From the NCBI RefSeq assembly GCF_019711565.1, contig NZ_JAIGNN010000001.1, positions 1,674,001 to 1,738,000 of the forward strand: a stretch of 64,000 nucleotides of DNA, given 5' to 3'. Origin of the DNA: Qipengyuania proteolytica. GTDB lineage: Bacteria; Pseudomonadota; Alphaproteobacteria; Sphingomonadales; Sphingomonadaceae. The notes under the pieces were generated by a model. It ran no database searches. It was not told where the DNA came from and was given only the letters and a program-made list of their open reading frames with translations. Of this stretch, positions 35,456-43,943 are shown one piece after another. The position numbers and the translations under genes were made by a program. How positions within the stretch are numbered: position 1 is the first letter of the stretch; each line of letters starts with the position of its first letter.

Positions 35456-36400
35456 ATGATTTCCTACCTCGAATTCGAGAAGCCCGTCGCGGAGCTGGAG
35501 CAGCGCATCGAAGAACTGCGCAGCGCGGCCGAGGGCGATGATGTCGACATTTCCAACGAACTCCAGCGGCTCGAGCTCAAGAGTGCAGCACTGCTGGCGA
35601 GCACCTATGAGGCGCTGACGCCGTGGCAGAAGACGCAGGTTGCCCGGCATCCGTCGCGCCCGCATTTCCGCGATTATGTCGAACATGCCTTCGAAGAGTT
35701 CGTGCCGCTGGGCGGCGACCGCGCCTATGGCGAGGACGAGGCGATAATGGGTGGCTTCGCCAGGCTCGACGGGCGCAAGATCGTGCTGATCGGTCACGAA
35801 AAAGGCAACGATACCGCCAGCCGGCTCCGCCACAATTTCGGCATGGGCAAGCCGGAGGGCTATCGCAAGGCGATCCGCCTGATGGAACTGGCGGGCCGAT
35901 TCGGTTTGCCGGTGGTCACGCTGGTCGACACCTCGGGCGCCTTTCCCGGCGTCGAGGCCGAGGAGCGCGGCCAGGCCGAAGCCATCGCCCGCTCCACAGA
36001 GGCCTGCCTTGCGCTTCCCGTGCCCATGGTCGCCGCGATCGTGGGCGAGGGCGGGTCGGGCGGCGCCGTTGCGCTGGCCAGTGCCGAACGCGTGCTGATG
36101 ATGGAGCACGCGGTCTATTCGGTCATTTCCCCCGAAGGTTGCGCGTCGATCCTGTGGCGCACGGCGGAAAAGGCGCCCGATGCCGCCGAAGCGATGAAGG
36201 TGACCGCCCAGAACCTCGCCGAACTCAAGGTTATCGACCGTATCGTGCCGGAACCCATCGGTGGGGCCCACCGCGATCCGCGCAGTGCCGCCTTGTCACT
36301 GGGCGCCGCGATCGGCGAAGAGCTCGACATGCTCTCGCGTCATTCCGGCGACGAGCTGAAGCGCATGCGCGAAGAGCGGTTCCTCCGCATCGCAGGCTGA
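35456..36400 (+). CDS. accA: Acetyl-CoA carboxylase carboxyltransferase subunit alpha
   Basis: A 314-residue subunit that, with AccD, makes malonyl-CoA for fatty acid synthesis. It begins YLEFEKPVAELEQRIEELR and contains GDRAYGEDEAIMGGFAR, GHEKGNDTASR, NFGMGKPEGYRKAIRLM, VDTSGAFPGVEAEERGQAEAI and the oxyanion-type GEGGSGGAVALA. The length is standard. It lies 9 bases after xerD. accD and accBC are not in this window. Confidence 0.96.
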   Translation: MISYLEFEKPVAELEQRIEELRSAAEGDDVDISNELQRLELKSAALLASTYEALTPWQKTQVARHPSRPHFRDYVEHAFEEFVPLGGDRAYGEDEAIMGGFARLDGRKIVLIGHEKGNDTASRLRHNFGMGKPEGYRKAIRLMELAGRFGLPVVTLVDTSGAFPGVEAEERGQAEAIARSTEACLALPVPMVAAIVGEGGSGGAVALASAERVLMMEHAVYSVISPEGCASILWRTAEKAPDAAEAMKVTAQNLAELKVIDRIVPEPIGGAHRDPRSAALSLGAAIGEELDMLSRHSGDELKRMREERFLRIAG

Positions 36401-36502
36401 CGGCGCGCGGGAACAAAGTCCCGCGTCGCCCTGTTCTCCCCTCATATTGATGAATTTGCGGGTGCTTTCACGAGAAAGGCACGCGCTCAAGGGGAGCCCT
36501 TT

Positions 36503-37975
36503 ATGTCGCGTACGAAATCGATTCTGGCTGTCACGACGGCCACGCTGTCCCTCGCACTGGCTGGCTGTGCCGCAGTCGGCGGTCCGATCCCCGATGCCTC
36601 CGCGCCGATCACCCAGAGCGAAGCGCAGATGGGTGCCGAAGCGCATCCGCAGCTGCTGGCCGAATTCGGCGGCGCGATGACGGGGTCGCAGGCGCAGTAT
36701 GTCGAGCAGGTCGGCAAGAACATCGCCGTGCAATCGGGCCTCGGCAACGCGCGCGACAGCTTCACCGTGTCGCTGCTCAACAGCCCGGTAAACAACGCTT
36801 TCGCGATCCCCGGCGGCTATGTCTACACTACCCGCCAGCTGGTCGCGCTGATGAACAACGAGGCGGAGCTCGCCGGTGTGCTCGGCCACGAAGTCGGTCA
36901 CGTGGCCGCGCGTCACTCGCAGCGCCGCCAGCAGGCCGCGCAGCGGAATACCTTGCTGGGCGCAGGCGCGGCGATCCTGTCCGGCTTGCTGCTCGGAAAT
37001 ACCGGGCTCGGCCAGCAGATCGGCCAGGCAGCGCTGCAGGGTTCGCAGCTGCTCACGCTGAAGTTCTCTCGCTCGCAGGAGCTCGAGGCGGACGATCTGG
37101 GTATTCGCTACCTCAATCAGGCCGGCTACGATCCACGCGCGATGGCGACGGTGCTGCGGAGCCTCGCTATGCAGAACGCGCTCGACGCGCGTGTCCAGGG
37201 CCGGGACAACGCGTCGCTCCCCGAATGGGCATCGACCCACCCCGATCCGGCGAGCCGCGTCCAAAGCGCGCTATCCAAGGCGCAGGGCATGACCGGCGTC
37301 ACCAATCGCGACACCTTCCTCACCCGGATCGATGGCATCCTTTACGGCGACGATCCGGAGCAAGGGGTGATCGAGGGCCGCGAGTTCATCCACCCGCAAC
37401 TGCGCTTCGCGTTTACCGCGCCGCAGGGCTTCTACATGATCAACGGCACCCGCGCGGTGACGATCAACGGCCAGAGCGGCAAGGCACAGCTCACGCTGGC
37501 GCCCTATAACGGCAACCTCAACACCTATGTGCAGAGCGTGTTTTCCGGTCTGAGCAAGGAGCAGACGATCACGCCGGGCTCGATCCAGCGAACGACCGTC
37601 AACGGCTTGCCGGCTGCCTACGGCACGGCGCGGGTCAATTCGGGCAATGGCCAGGTCGATGTGACCGTGTTTGCCTATGAATTCGCGAACGACCGCGCCT
37701 ATCACTTCCTGGCGATTACCCAGGCCGGCAGCGCGAGCGCGTTCAACCCGATGTTCTCCTCGATGCGCCGAATCAATGCGCAGGAGGCAGGCAGCGTGAT
37801 CCCGCGTCAAATCGACGTGGTAACCGTCGGCAGCGGCGACACCGTAGCTTCGCTCGCGCGACGGATGGCCTACAGCGACAACCAGGTCGAACGGTTCCGC
37901 GTGCTCAACGGTCTCGCTTCGGACGAGAACGTCAGCGCCGGCCAGAAGGTCAAGATCGTCGTCCGCGCCCGCTGA
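36503..37975 (+). CDS. M48 family metalloprotease, lipoprotein with a C-terminal LysM-like segment
   Basis: A 490-residue zinc protease of the envelope. The signal ends in the lipobox LALAGC (Cys22). The active site HEVGH is at residues 129-133, with the third ligand in the ELEADDLGIRYL segment; this matches the BepA/LoiP type that guards outer-membrane protein assembly. A middle domain (about 300-430) is unassigned. The C-terminus VVTVGSGDTVASLARRM, followed by VLNGLASDENVSAGQKVKIV, looks like a LysM-type peptidoglycan-binding repeat. ATG follows AAGGGGAGCCC. A strong terminator follows. Confidence 0.88.
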   Translation: MSRTKSILAVTTATLSLALAGCAAVGGPIPDASAPITQSEAQMGAEAHPQLLAEFGGAMTGSQAQYVEQVGKNIAVQSGLGNARDSFTVSLLNSPVNNAFAIPGGYVYTTRQLVALMNNEAELAGVLGHEVGHVAARHSQRRQQAAQRNTLLGAGAAILSGLLLGNTGLGQQIGQAALQGSQLLTLKFSRSQELEADDLGIRYLNQAGYDPRAMATVLRSLAMQNALDARVQGRDNASLPEWASTHPDPASRVQSALSKAQGMTGVTNRDTFLTRIDGILYGDDPEQGVIEGREFIHPQLRFAFTAPQGFYMINGTRAVTINGQSGKAQLTLAPYNGNLNTYVQSVFSGLSKEQTITPGSIQRTTVNGLPAAYGTARVNSGNGQVDVTVFAYEFANDRAYHFLAITQAGSASAFNPMFSSMRRINAQEAGSVIPRQIDVVTVGSGDTVASLARRMAYSDNQVERFRVLNGLASDENVSAGQKVKIVVRAR

Positions 37976-38008
37976 GTGTAAGGCGTGCCGACATCGGACA
38001 AAGAAAAA

Positions 38009-38042
38009 GGCGGCGGGGATTATCCCCGCCGCCTCTTCTTTT
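38009..38042. terminator. Bidirectional intrinsic terminator
   Basis: GGCGGCGGGGA and TCCCCGCCGCC form a perfect 11-pair stem with a TTA loop, followed by TCTTCTTTT on the plus strand and by TTTTTCTTT on the minus strand. It serves the M48 protease gene from the left and the Flp pilin gene from the right. Confidence 0.9.
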
Positions 38043-38060
38043 GCGTTTTACCGCTAGCGA

Positions 38061-38237
38061 TTAAGCAGCGTTCGACGTGCTCATCGTGGTCGAGACCTTG
38101 TTGAAGGTCGTCGAGAGTTCGTTGCCGAGGCTCTGCATCGCGGTGATGGCAGCAACGGCGATCAGAGCAGCGATCAGGCCGTATTCGATAGCGGTGGCGC
38201 CTTCTTCGTTGCGGCGCAGCTTGTTGATGAACTTCAT
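38061..38237 (-). CDS. Flp/Fap-type pilin (first copy)
   Basis: A 58-residue class III type IV pilin: MKFINKLRRNEEGATAIEYG, a hydrophobic helix LIAALIAVAAITAM and a short polar tail ending TSNAA. The Gly-Ala-Thr-Ala-Ile-Glu-Tyr cleavage region with Glu at +5 is the mark of Flp pilins, which the TadV peptidase would cut after the Gly. AGGAGAC precedes the ATG. No tad/cpa assembly genes are in the window, so this is an orphan or satellite locus. Confidence 0.92.
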   Translation of the reverse strand: MKFINKLRRNEEGATAIEYGLIAALIAVAAITAMQSLGNELSTTFNKVSTTMSTSNAA

Positions 38238-38357
38238 TGTATGTCTCCTGGTTCAGTCTTCGTTCCCGGCTCGCTCCGACGTTGCGGTTCGAGCGATCTT
38301 CTTATTGCTGCCGAGGTGTTGAAAAATTCCTAACAATCCCAGGCAGCAATTTGCCCC

Positions 38358-38537
38358 TCAGGCAGACGTTGCGGTCGAGACCGCGGTCTGCACCTTGTTC
38401 CACATCGTGATGGTCGACGTGCCAAACGTCTGGATGGCCCCCACCATTGCGAGGAAGATAAGGGCGAGGATCAGCCCGTATTCGACAGCCGTGGCACCGC
38501 TCTCGTCGCGTCCCAGTTTGTTCAGGAAGTTGACCAT
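38358..38537 (-). CDS. Flp/Fap-type pilin (second copy)
   Basis: A 59-residue pilin with the same plan: MVNFLNKLGRDESGATAVEYG, hydrophobic LILALIFLAMVGAI, and the tail ending VSTATSA. It is clearly related to but distinct from the copy 120 bases downstream, as in pairs of major and minor or alternately used pilins. The ATG at 38537 follows GGGGCAAAGC. A longer frame from 38705 has no pilin-like extension and is rejected. Confidence 0.9.
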   Translation of the reverse strand: MVNFLNKLGRDESGATAVEYGLILALIFLAMVGAIQTFGTSTITMWNKVQTAVSTATSA

Positions 38538-38628
38538 GATTGCTTTGCCCCAGTTGTCACTTTGTCGAAGCTGACGGTCGGCAAATACGATCCGCAGCGT
38601 TAAGAAAGGGTTGAGGGGAAGCTCTGAA

Positions 38629-39051
38629 TTGCAAAAAAATCCGACATGGATGTGCGTCGTGGCTCTGGCACTGTCCGACTCGCATGGGCGCTGGCTGATG
38701 CACAAGAGACCCGAAGGAAAGGCGCATGGAGGCCTGTGGGAATTCCCGGGGGGGAAGGTCGAACCGGGCGAAACGCCCGTGGATGCGTTGGTTCGCGAGA
38801 TCGCCGAAGAGCTGGGTCTCGAAACTCACCGTTCGGAGCTGGAACCGGCCGGGTTCGCGCAACAGATGCCGGACGAGCAGGCGATCCCGATCGTCATACT
38901 TCTTTACACGGCGCGCTGGAGCGGGGCCCCGATCACCCTGTCCGAAGGCGGTTCAATCGACTGGTTCGAGCCTGAGCAGATCGAGGCGCTGGCCAAACCG
39001 CCCCTCGATATCGCGCTCGCGCGCGGGCTGTTCCAAAAACCTTCGGATTAG
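38629..39051 (+). CDS. mutT: Nudix hydrolase, MutT-like 8-oxo-dGTP diphosphatase
   Basis: A 140-residue Nudix enzyme expected to clear oxidised nucleoside triphosphates. The Nudix box is GGKVEPGETPVDALVREIAEELG, split here as GGKVEPGETP and REIAEELG, with the metal-binding glutamates present. MHKRPEGKAHGGLWEFPGG before it is the MutT substrate-side pattern. TTG 38629 is chosen because GAGGGGA lies 9 bases upstream; TTG 38611 and ATG 38650 are alternatives. It is divergent from the pilin genes and upstream of tRNA-Arg. Confidence 0.88.
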   Translation: MQKNPTWMCVVALALSDSHGRWLMHKRPEGKAHGGLWEFPGGKVEPGETPVDALVREIAEELGLETHRSELEPAGFAQQMPDEQAIPIVILLYTARWSGAPITLSEGGSIDWFEPEQIEALAKPPLDIALARGLFQKPSD

Positions 39052-39095
39052 GGATTGCCAAGCCGGAACACCCCTCCTATGTGGCGCCCTCCAGC

Positions 39096-39172
39096 GCACC
39101 CGTAGCTCAGCTGGATAGAGCACCAGACTACGAATCTGGGGGTCGGACGTTCGAATCGTTCCGGGTGCGCCA
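39096..39172 (+). tRNA. tRNA-Arg (anticodon ACG)
   Basis: A full cloverleaf: acceptor GCACCCG/CGGGTGC, anticodon stem CCAGA/TCTGG around loop CTACGAA giving anticodon ACG, T-loop TTCGAAT, discriminator G and encoded CCA. It is 77 bases long. The A at the wobble position is normally edited to inosine by TadA, as for this tRNA in other bacteria. Confidence 0.96.
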
Positions 39173-39173
39173 T

Positions 39174-39207
39174 AAAAGCCCATCCCTCGCAAGAGGGGTG
39201 GGCTTTT
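39174..39207 (+). terminator. Intrinsic terminator after tRNA-Arg
   Basis: AAAAGCCCATCCCTC pairs with GAGGGGTGGGCTTTT (15 pairs, one of them G-T) around a GCAA tetraloop, one base after the CCA end. The stem itself ends in the T-run. Confidence 0.9.
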
Positions 39208-39222
39208 GTGGTTCGCGGCTGC

Positions 39223-39654
39223 TTAATCCGCCTCGTCTTCCAGCTGGTGCATATCGTCGTCGCTGAACCCGAAGTGATGGCCGGCCTCGTGCACGACGAC
39301 ATGCCGGACAAGATCTTCCATATGGACGCCGGTGGCACGCCATTCTGCGATCAGCGGCTCGCGAAAGAGCCAGATGCGCGCGGGCATGCGGCCGCTTTCC
39401 CAGACCGAGCGATCGGGCAGGGCGACCCCTTCGTAAAGCCCGGTCAGGTCCCAGCGATCGCCGAGGCCGACCGATTCCAGCTGTTCCGCCGTCGCGAAGT
39501 CTTCGACCTGCAAGACGATGTCCTGCATCTGCTCCCGGAATTCTGGCGGGAGAGACGCGCGCACAGCTTCCGCCATCTGTTGCATCTGTGCGGCTGTCGG
39601 CCCGGTCCGGTCGTGCATCATTTGCCTGATATGGGAGCGGGCGGGCTGCGTCAC
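39223..39654 (-). CDS. Zincin-like metallopeptidase family protein (PF06262 type)
   Basis: A 143-residue protein of the small zincin-like family. The site VVHEAGHHFGFSDDDM (His122, Glu123, His126) is the family signature, with the final Asp-rich piece giving the likely third ligand. The middle part LVRHVVVHE and LTGLYEGVALPDRS is characteristic. GTG 39654 is the longest start; Met12 or Met13 is also possible. It is convergent with tRNA-Arg and divergent from the hemerythrin gene. Cellular targets are not known for this family. Confidence 0.85.
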   Translation of the reverse strand: MTQPARSHIRQMMHDRTGPTAAQMQQMAEAVRASLPPEFREQMQDIVLQVEDFATAEQLESVGLGDRWDLTGLYEGVALPDRSVWESGRMPARIWLFREPLIAEWRATGVHMEDLVRHVVVHEAGHHFGFSDDDMHQLEDEAD

Positions 39655-39711
39655 AAGTCAGAGGAACTGGAAGCGTTCGAGCCTGTTATTCAGGCAAAAG
39701 GAGATACCCCG

Positions 39712-40203
39712 ATGGCCGACGCCGCAGAAATTTTCGACCGCCTGAAAGAAGACCACGACAAACATCGCGCGCTGCTCGACCGGTTGCTCGAGACGAGCGG
39801 GGATACGCCGGAACGCGAGGAACTCTTCACCGAACTGACCAAGGAATTGAAGGGTCACGCCGCCGCCGAGGAGCAGGCGCTCTATTCCACAATGCTACGC
39901 AAGCCGCCGACGACCGACGAGACGCGGCATTCCGTCGCCGAGCACCACGAGATCGACGAAGCCCTGAACGACCTTGCCGCGACCGACATGGCGACTGGCG
40001 CGTGGCTGACCAAGTTCAAGGAGTTCGATCACCGCTATCGTCACCATATCCAGGAAGAGGAAGAGGACCACTTCCCCGACTTCGCCAACTACCTCGACAA
40101 GGAGGACATGGCCCATATGGAACAGGTATTCGAACGCCGGAAGCGCGAGGAAAAGGCCGAGGCCGAGGTCACTCCCGAAAAGAAAGAGGACGCCAAGGAG
40201 TGA
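39712..40203 (+). CDS. Hemerythrin domain-containing protein
   Basis: A 163-residue four-helix protein with the hemerythrin-type iron ligands: EDHDKHRALLDRLL, LTKELKGHAAAEEQALY, EHHEIDEAL, then FDHRYRHHIQEEEEDHFP. Such proteins bind a non-heme di-iron centre and are linked to oxygen, NO or iron stress. A charged Lys/Glu tail ends the protein. ATG 39712 has AAAAGGAGAT upstream; the frame is open from 39208 but that part overlaps the opposite peptidase gene. A phospholipase-like gene follows after 20 bases. Confidence 0.88.
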   Translation: MADAAEIFDRLKEDHDKHRALLDRLLETSGDTPEREELFTELTKELKGHAAAEEQALYSTMLRKPPTTDETRHSVAEHHEIDEALNDLAATDMATGAWLTKFKEFDHRYRHHIQEEEEDHFPDFANYLDKEDMAHMEQVFERRKREEKAEAEVTPEKKEDAKE

Positions 40204-40223
40204 TCCTTCGCTAGGAGGGGGCC

Positions 40224-41765
40224 ATGGGGGAACCGGAACAGACGGATCCGAAACGCGTGTCCCGGCTCGACGATGGCGTCGAGCCGGGCGTTTGGCGGTA
40301 TGCCAAGGCCGATCGGGTCAAGATGCTCGTCGACGCGGAAAACTATTTCGAAGCGATGCAGGAGGCAATGCTCAATGCACGCTTTCGTATCCTGCTTATC
40401 GGTTGGGATTTCGACACCCGCATCCACTTCCACGAAGGACGCCGGTGGTGGCAGCGTGCCTGGCGCAGCGATCATCCGCGGCGGCTGGGTGCGTTTTTCG
40501 CGTGGCTCGTACGGAACCGCCGCACGCTGGAAATCCGGATTCTCAAATGGAGTTTCGGCGTCTTCAAGTTCACCTTTCGCGGATCGATGTGGTGGGACCT
40601 GGTCCGATGGATCCGGCACCGGCGGATCGACTTCAAGTTCGATTCGGCCCATCCGGTCGGATGTAGCCACCACCAGAAGTTGGCGGTGCTCGACAGCTCG
40701 CTCGCCATATGCGGGGGGATCGACATGACCACCAAGCGCTGGGACACACGCGAGCACCGCGAACATGAACCGCGGCGCAAGACGCCGACCGGCTTCAAGT
40801 ACATGCCGTGGCACGACGCCTCGCTCATGATGGAAGGCGAGATCGCGGAAGCCCTGAGCGAGCTTGGCCGCGACCGCTGGATCAGGGCGGGCGGCAACCC
40901 GCTGGTTCCGCTCAAGCGCTCTGAAAAGAGCTTGTGGCCCGAAGGTCTCGCACCCGATTTCGAGGACGTGGAGATCGGCATAGCGCGGACACGCGCGGAA
41001 TATCGGGATTGGGAGCAGGTTCGCGAAATCGAAAAGCTGTTCGTTGAACATGTCAGGCGCGCCAAACGCTTTATCTATGCCGAGAGCCAATACTTTGCCT
41101 CGCGCGCAGTCGGCGAAGCAATCCTCGCACGCATGGAAGAAGACGACCCCCCGGAAATCGTGCTCGTCCACCCGGAAAATGCCGACGGCTGGCTCGAACA
41201 GCAGGCAATGGATCATGCGCGCGCCGAACTCGTCCGGTGTATCGCCGCCGTGGACAAACAGGGGCGCTTTTCGATCTGGTGCCCGAAGACCGGCGACACA
41301 CCGATCTACGTCCACGCCAAGGTGATGATCGTCGATGACGAGATCCTGCGCGTGGGTTCGGCCAATCTCAACAACCGGTCGATGGGGCTCGACAGCGAAT
41401 GCGACGTGTTCATCGACGCGGCGCGCGACGGCAACGGCCATGCGCGCGACGGTATCCGGCGCATTCGCCTGTCACTGCTGGCCGAGCATCTGGGACTGGA
41501 TGAACTTGCCGTCGAACAGATGCTCGATACGCATTCCTCGATGGCAGCCGTCATCGACCATTGTGCCGGAAAGGGCGGACGACAATTGTGTCGCTATCAT
41601 CCGCCCGAACTCAACGAGGCCGAAAAGACAGTCGCGCATAGCGGCTTGCTGGACCCCGACGCTCCGGAAGACCTGTTCGAGCCGTTTGCAAAAGGCGGGC
41701 TGTTCCGCAATGGAAGCCGCCTCGGTCGCGTGCGCAACAGAATTAAGAGGATTCAGGGCAAATGA
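40224..41765 (+). CDS. Phospholipase D-like domain protein
   Basis: A 513-residue phosphodiesterase with two HKD motifs. The first, HHQKLAVLDSSLAICGGIDM, is near residue 150; the second, HAKVMIVDDEILRVGSANLNNRSMG, split here as HAKVMIVDDE and GSANLNNRSMG, is near residue 365. Both His-Lys-Asp sets are complete. It has no signal peptide or membrane helix, unlike cardiolipin synthases. AGGAGGGGGCC precedes the ATG. Its stop overlaps the folE start by 4 bases. It probably acts on phospholipids; whether as lipase or transferase is open. Confidence 0.88.
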   Translation: MGEPEQTDPKRVSRLDDGVEPGVWRYAKADRVKMLVDAENYFEAMQEAMLNARFRILLIGWDFDTRIHFHEGRRWWQRAWRSDHPRRLGAFFAWLVRNRRTLEIRILKWSFGVFKFTFRGSMWWDLVRWIRHRRIDFKFDSAHPVGCSHHQKLAVLDSSLAICGGIDMTTKRWDTREHREHEPRRKTPTGFKYMPWHDASLMMEGEIAEALSELGRDRWIRAGGNPLVPLKRSEKSLWPEGLAPDFEDVEIGIARTRAEYRDWEQVREIEKLFVEHVRRAKRFIYAESQYFASRAVGEAILARMEEDDPPEIVLVHPENADGWLEQQAMDHARAELVRCIAAVDKQGRFSIWCPKTGDTPIYVHAKVMIVDDEILRVGSANLNNRSMGLDSECDVFIDAARDGNGHARDGIRRIRLSLLAEHLGLDELAVEQMLDTHSSMAAVIDHCAGKGGRQLCRYHPPELNEAEKTVAHSGLLDPDAPEDLFEPFAKGGLFRNGSRLGRVRNRIKRIQGK

Positions 41766-42373
41766 GCAGCCTGGTCGGGCCCGACGAAGACGATCCGCGC
41801 GGCAAGCCGCCGGTACCCGCACACGTGCAGGAAGCGATCCGCACGCTCATCGAATGGGCGGGCGATGATCCGACCCGCGAAGGCCTGCTCGACACGCCCG
41901 CGCGCGTCGCACGCGCCTGGAAGGAATATTGCCTCGGATACGGGGAAGACCCGGGCTACCATCTCAGCCGGGTGTTCGAGGAAGTCGGCGGTTACAACGA
42001 GATCGTGCTGCTGAAGGACATCCCGTTCCAGTCGCATTGCGAACACCACATGGCGCCGATCATCGGCAAGGCTGCGATCGCATACCTCCCCAACGATCGC
42101 GTGGTCGGCATTTCCAAGCTCGCCCGTGTGCTGCATGGTTACGCACGGCGATTGCAGGTGCAGGAACGGCTCACCGCCGAGGTCGCGGACTGCATCTGGG
42201 AAAACCTCGAGCCTCAGGGTGTCGCCGTGGTGATCGAGGCTTCGCACAGCTGCATGACGGCACGCGGGGTGCGCACGCCGGGAGTGGGGATGATCACCAG
42301 CCGGATGATGGGGACTTTCCTCGAGGACCAGCGCAGCCGCAAGGAAGTGCTGAGCCTCATGGGCTACGGCTAA
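41762..42373 (+). CDS. folE: GTP cyclohydrolase I
   Basis: A 203-residue enzyme that turns GTP into 7,8-dihydroneopterin triphosphate, the first step of folate synthesis. Zinc ligands are in HCEHHMAPIIGKA and the Cys of SHSCMTARG. RVVGISKLARVLHGYARRLQVQE and the C-terminal MGTFLEDQRSRKEVL are standard. ATG overlaps the stop of the phospholipase-like gene. Other folate genes are not nearby. It meets the convergent 90-residue gene 3 bases after its stop. Confidence 0.96.
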   Translation: MSSLVGPDEDDPRGKPPVPAHVQEAIRTLIEWAGDDPTREGLLDTPARVARAWKEYCLGYGEDPGYHLSRVFEEVGGYNEIVLLKDIPFQSHCEHHMAPIIGKAAIAYLPNDRVVGISKLARVLHGYARRLQVQERLTAEVADCIWENLEPQGVAVVIEASHSCMTARGVRTPGVGMITSRMMGTFLEDQRSRKEVLSLMGYG

Positions 42374-42376
42374 CGC

Positions 42377-42649
42377 TCAGTCCTTGAACAGCCGCTCGAT
42401 CAGGCTGCGGCTCTTGCGCGTCGGCGCGGTCTCACCCGCAAGGCCATATAGATAGTTGCCCAGCAGGACGGCCTGCTCCTTGCTGAGGAAATAGCGGAAG
42501 TCGCGCACGTCGTCGTTGGAACCGGGAGTTTTTCGTGCGCTCTGCATGATCAGCATGATCCGGTCTCCGGCCGGGCCGGAATCCCAGCCCAGCAGCACCC
42601 CGAAATCGCGGTCGAGATCCGTTTCGGGTTTGGTCTGCTTGTCCCCCAT
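42377..42649 (-). CDS. Small conserved-looking hypothetical protein
   Basis: A 90-residue soluble protein without signal or membrane segments. It has a mixed alpha/beta look: DRDFGVLLGWDSGPAGDR, then RIMLIMQSARK and RDFRYFLSKEQAVLLGNYLYGL, and a basic tail RKSRSLIERLFKD. I do not recognise the family; the DUF-like spacing suggests a real gene. It is transcribed toward folE and lies 78 bases after the peroxiredoxin gene on the same strand. Confidence 0.65.
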   Translation of the reverse strand: MGDKQTKPETDLDRDFGVLLGWDSGPAGDRIMLIMQSARKTPGSNDDVRDFRYFLSKEQAVLLGNYLYGLAGETAPTRKSRSLIERLFKD

Positions 42650-42727
42650 GCCGAAAAGACTGCGCCCCGCCTTGCGAGTCGGGCAAGGCAGGGCGCGTCT
42701 TTGTCCGCAGATGGGACGGTTTGGGTG

Positions 42728-43207
42728 TCAGAGCTGGCCGAGCATGTGTTCCGCGCTCGAGACCGAGAAATCGCCCGGTGCCTCGACATTGAGTTCCTTC
42801 ACCACGCCGTCCTCGACGATCATCGAGTAGCGCTGGCCGCGCTTGCCCATGCCGAAGCCAGAACCGTCCATCGTGAGGCCGACAGCCTCCGCGAAATCGC
42901 CGTTGCCGTCTGCCAGCATGGTCACCGGATCGGCATTGTTGGCCGCCTTCCATGCGCCCATCACGAAAGCATCGTTGACCGCGGTCGCCACGATCTCGTC
43001 GACGCCCTTGCTCTTAAGTTCTTCCGCCTTTTCGACGTAGCCGGGCAGGTGGCGCGCCGAGCAGGTCGGGGTGAAGGCACCCGGCACCGAGAACAGCGCA
43101 ACGGTCTTGCCCTTGAAGTACTCGCCCGACTGGACCTGTTCCGGACCGCTCTCGGTCGCCTTGACCAGCGTCACGTCAGGCAGCTTGTCACCCACCGAAA
43201 TCGTCAT
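42728..43207 (-). CDS. Peroxiredoxin (Prx5-like)
   Basis: A 159-residue thiol peroxidase that reduces hydrogen peroxide and alkyl peroxides. The peroxidatic Cys49 lies in FSVPGAFTPTCSARHLPGYV, the Prx5 signature; GSGFGMGKRGQRYSMIVEDGVV is also typical of this group. No second conserved Cys of the 2-Cys type is seen, so it may use glutathione or glutaredoxin. AAGGA precedes the ATG. A possible operator (GGTAAA/TTTACC) lies between it and the divergent gene at 43384. Confidence 0.92.
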   Translation of the reverse strand: MTISVGDKLPDVTLVKATESGPEQVQSGEYFKGKTVALFSVPGAFTPTCSARHLPGYVEKAEELKSKGVDEIVATAVNDAFVMGAWKAANNADPVTMLADGNGDFAEAVGLTMDGSGFGMGKRGQRYSMIVEDGVVKELNVEAPGDFSVSSAEHMLGQL

Positions 43208-43280
43208 CGCAAAATTCCTTGTCTGTCCCGTCCAGTGGCGGAGGTAGGCGGGCGCCGCCTGCGATGCAACCGAGCCGGAT

Positions 43281-43298
43281 GGTAAATTTCGCTTTACC
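43281..43298. promoter_or_regulatory. Inverted repeat between the peroxiredoxin gene and the exported-protein gene
   Basis: GGTAAA (43281-43286) and TTTACC (43293-43298) flank a 6-base centre in the 176-base divergent intergenic region. A -10-like TAAAAT lies at 43317-43322 for the plus-strand gene. The pair is a candidate operator; arm length is short, so chance is not excluded. Confidence 0.3.
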
Positions 43299-43383
43299 GC
43301 GGGCCTTTAAGTTCGGGTAAAATCTTGGGGCCACCTTCTACCTATGCGGGCAATCAGGGACGCGCCGCTGGGGAGACAGGGAC

Positions 43384-43848
43384 ATGGGACTATTCAAAAA
43401 GACTCTTTCGGGAACTGCGGCAGTTGCGGTTCTGCTGACGCCGGTTTCGGCAGGAGCGACCACGCCGCGCGAGGCGGAGCAGATCCGCAAGCTCGACATC
43501 ATGCTGATGGTAACCTCGCTGCGGTGCCGCATGGGCAAGGACGATTTCCAGCCGGGTTATCGCAAGTTTTCGGCCGCACACCTCACCACGCTGAACGGCG
43601 CAGCCAGGACGCTCGAGAGCGGACTGGTTAAACGCCACGGGGCGAAGGGCGCCAAGCGCGCGCTCGACCGCATCAGCGTCGGGATGGCAAACCAGTACGG
43701 GCAGGGACACCCGTGGCTGGACTGCGGTGCGCTGAAGGGCATCACCGACGATCTGGCCCAGTCGCGCAATCCGGGCGATCTCACGATCGCGGCCGACGAA
43801 CTGCTGGCCGCAGGGCCGCAGAACGGCGGGCGTTTCGCGGCGCGCTGA
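43384..43848 (+). CDS. Exported protein of unknown function
   Basis: A 154-residue protein with a signal peptide (MGLFKKTLSGTAAVAVLL, then TPVSAGA, cut near residue 25). The mature part has two Cys, in TSLRCRMGKDDFQ and WLDCGALKG, probably bonded in the periplasm, and helical stretches such as HLTTLNGAARTLESGL. ATG follows GGGGAGACAGGGAC. Family not recognised. It is divergent from the peroxiredoxin gene and precedes the ahcY leader. Confidence 0.72.
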   Translation: MGLFKKTLSGTAAVAVLLTPVSAGATTPREAEQIRKLDIMLMVTSLRCRMGKDDFQPGYRKFSAAHLTTLNGAARTLESGLVKRHGAKGAKRALDRISVGMANQYGQGHPWLDCGALKGITDDLAQSRNPGDLTIAADELLAAGPQNGGRFAAR

Positions 43849-43855
43849 ATGCCCT

Positions 43856-43896
43856 GGGACTTACGGATAGTCGCTGGGACTAAAGGATAGTGCGCT
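43856..43896 (+). repeat. Imperfect 20-base tandem repeat upstream of ahcY
   Basis: GGGACTTACGGATAGTCGCT (43856-43875) is followed directly by a near copy, GGGACTAAAGGATAGTGCGCT in two blocks (43876-43896), sharing GGGACT and GGATAGT; a third partial start, TGGAC, follows. It lies 120 bases before ahcY and could be paired binding sites for a regulator. Confidence 0.45.
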
Positions 43897-43943
43897 TGGA
43901 CAATGGGTTGGGGTGCATTGCCCTCGACCGATGGAGGGGCTAG

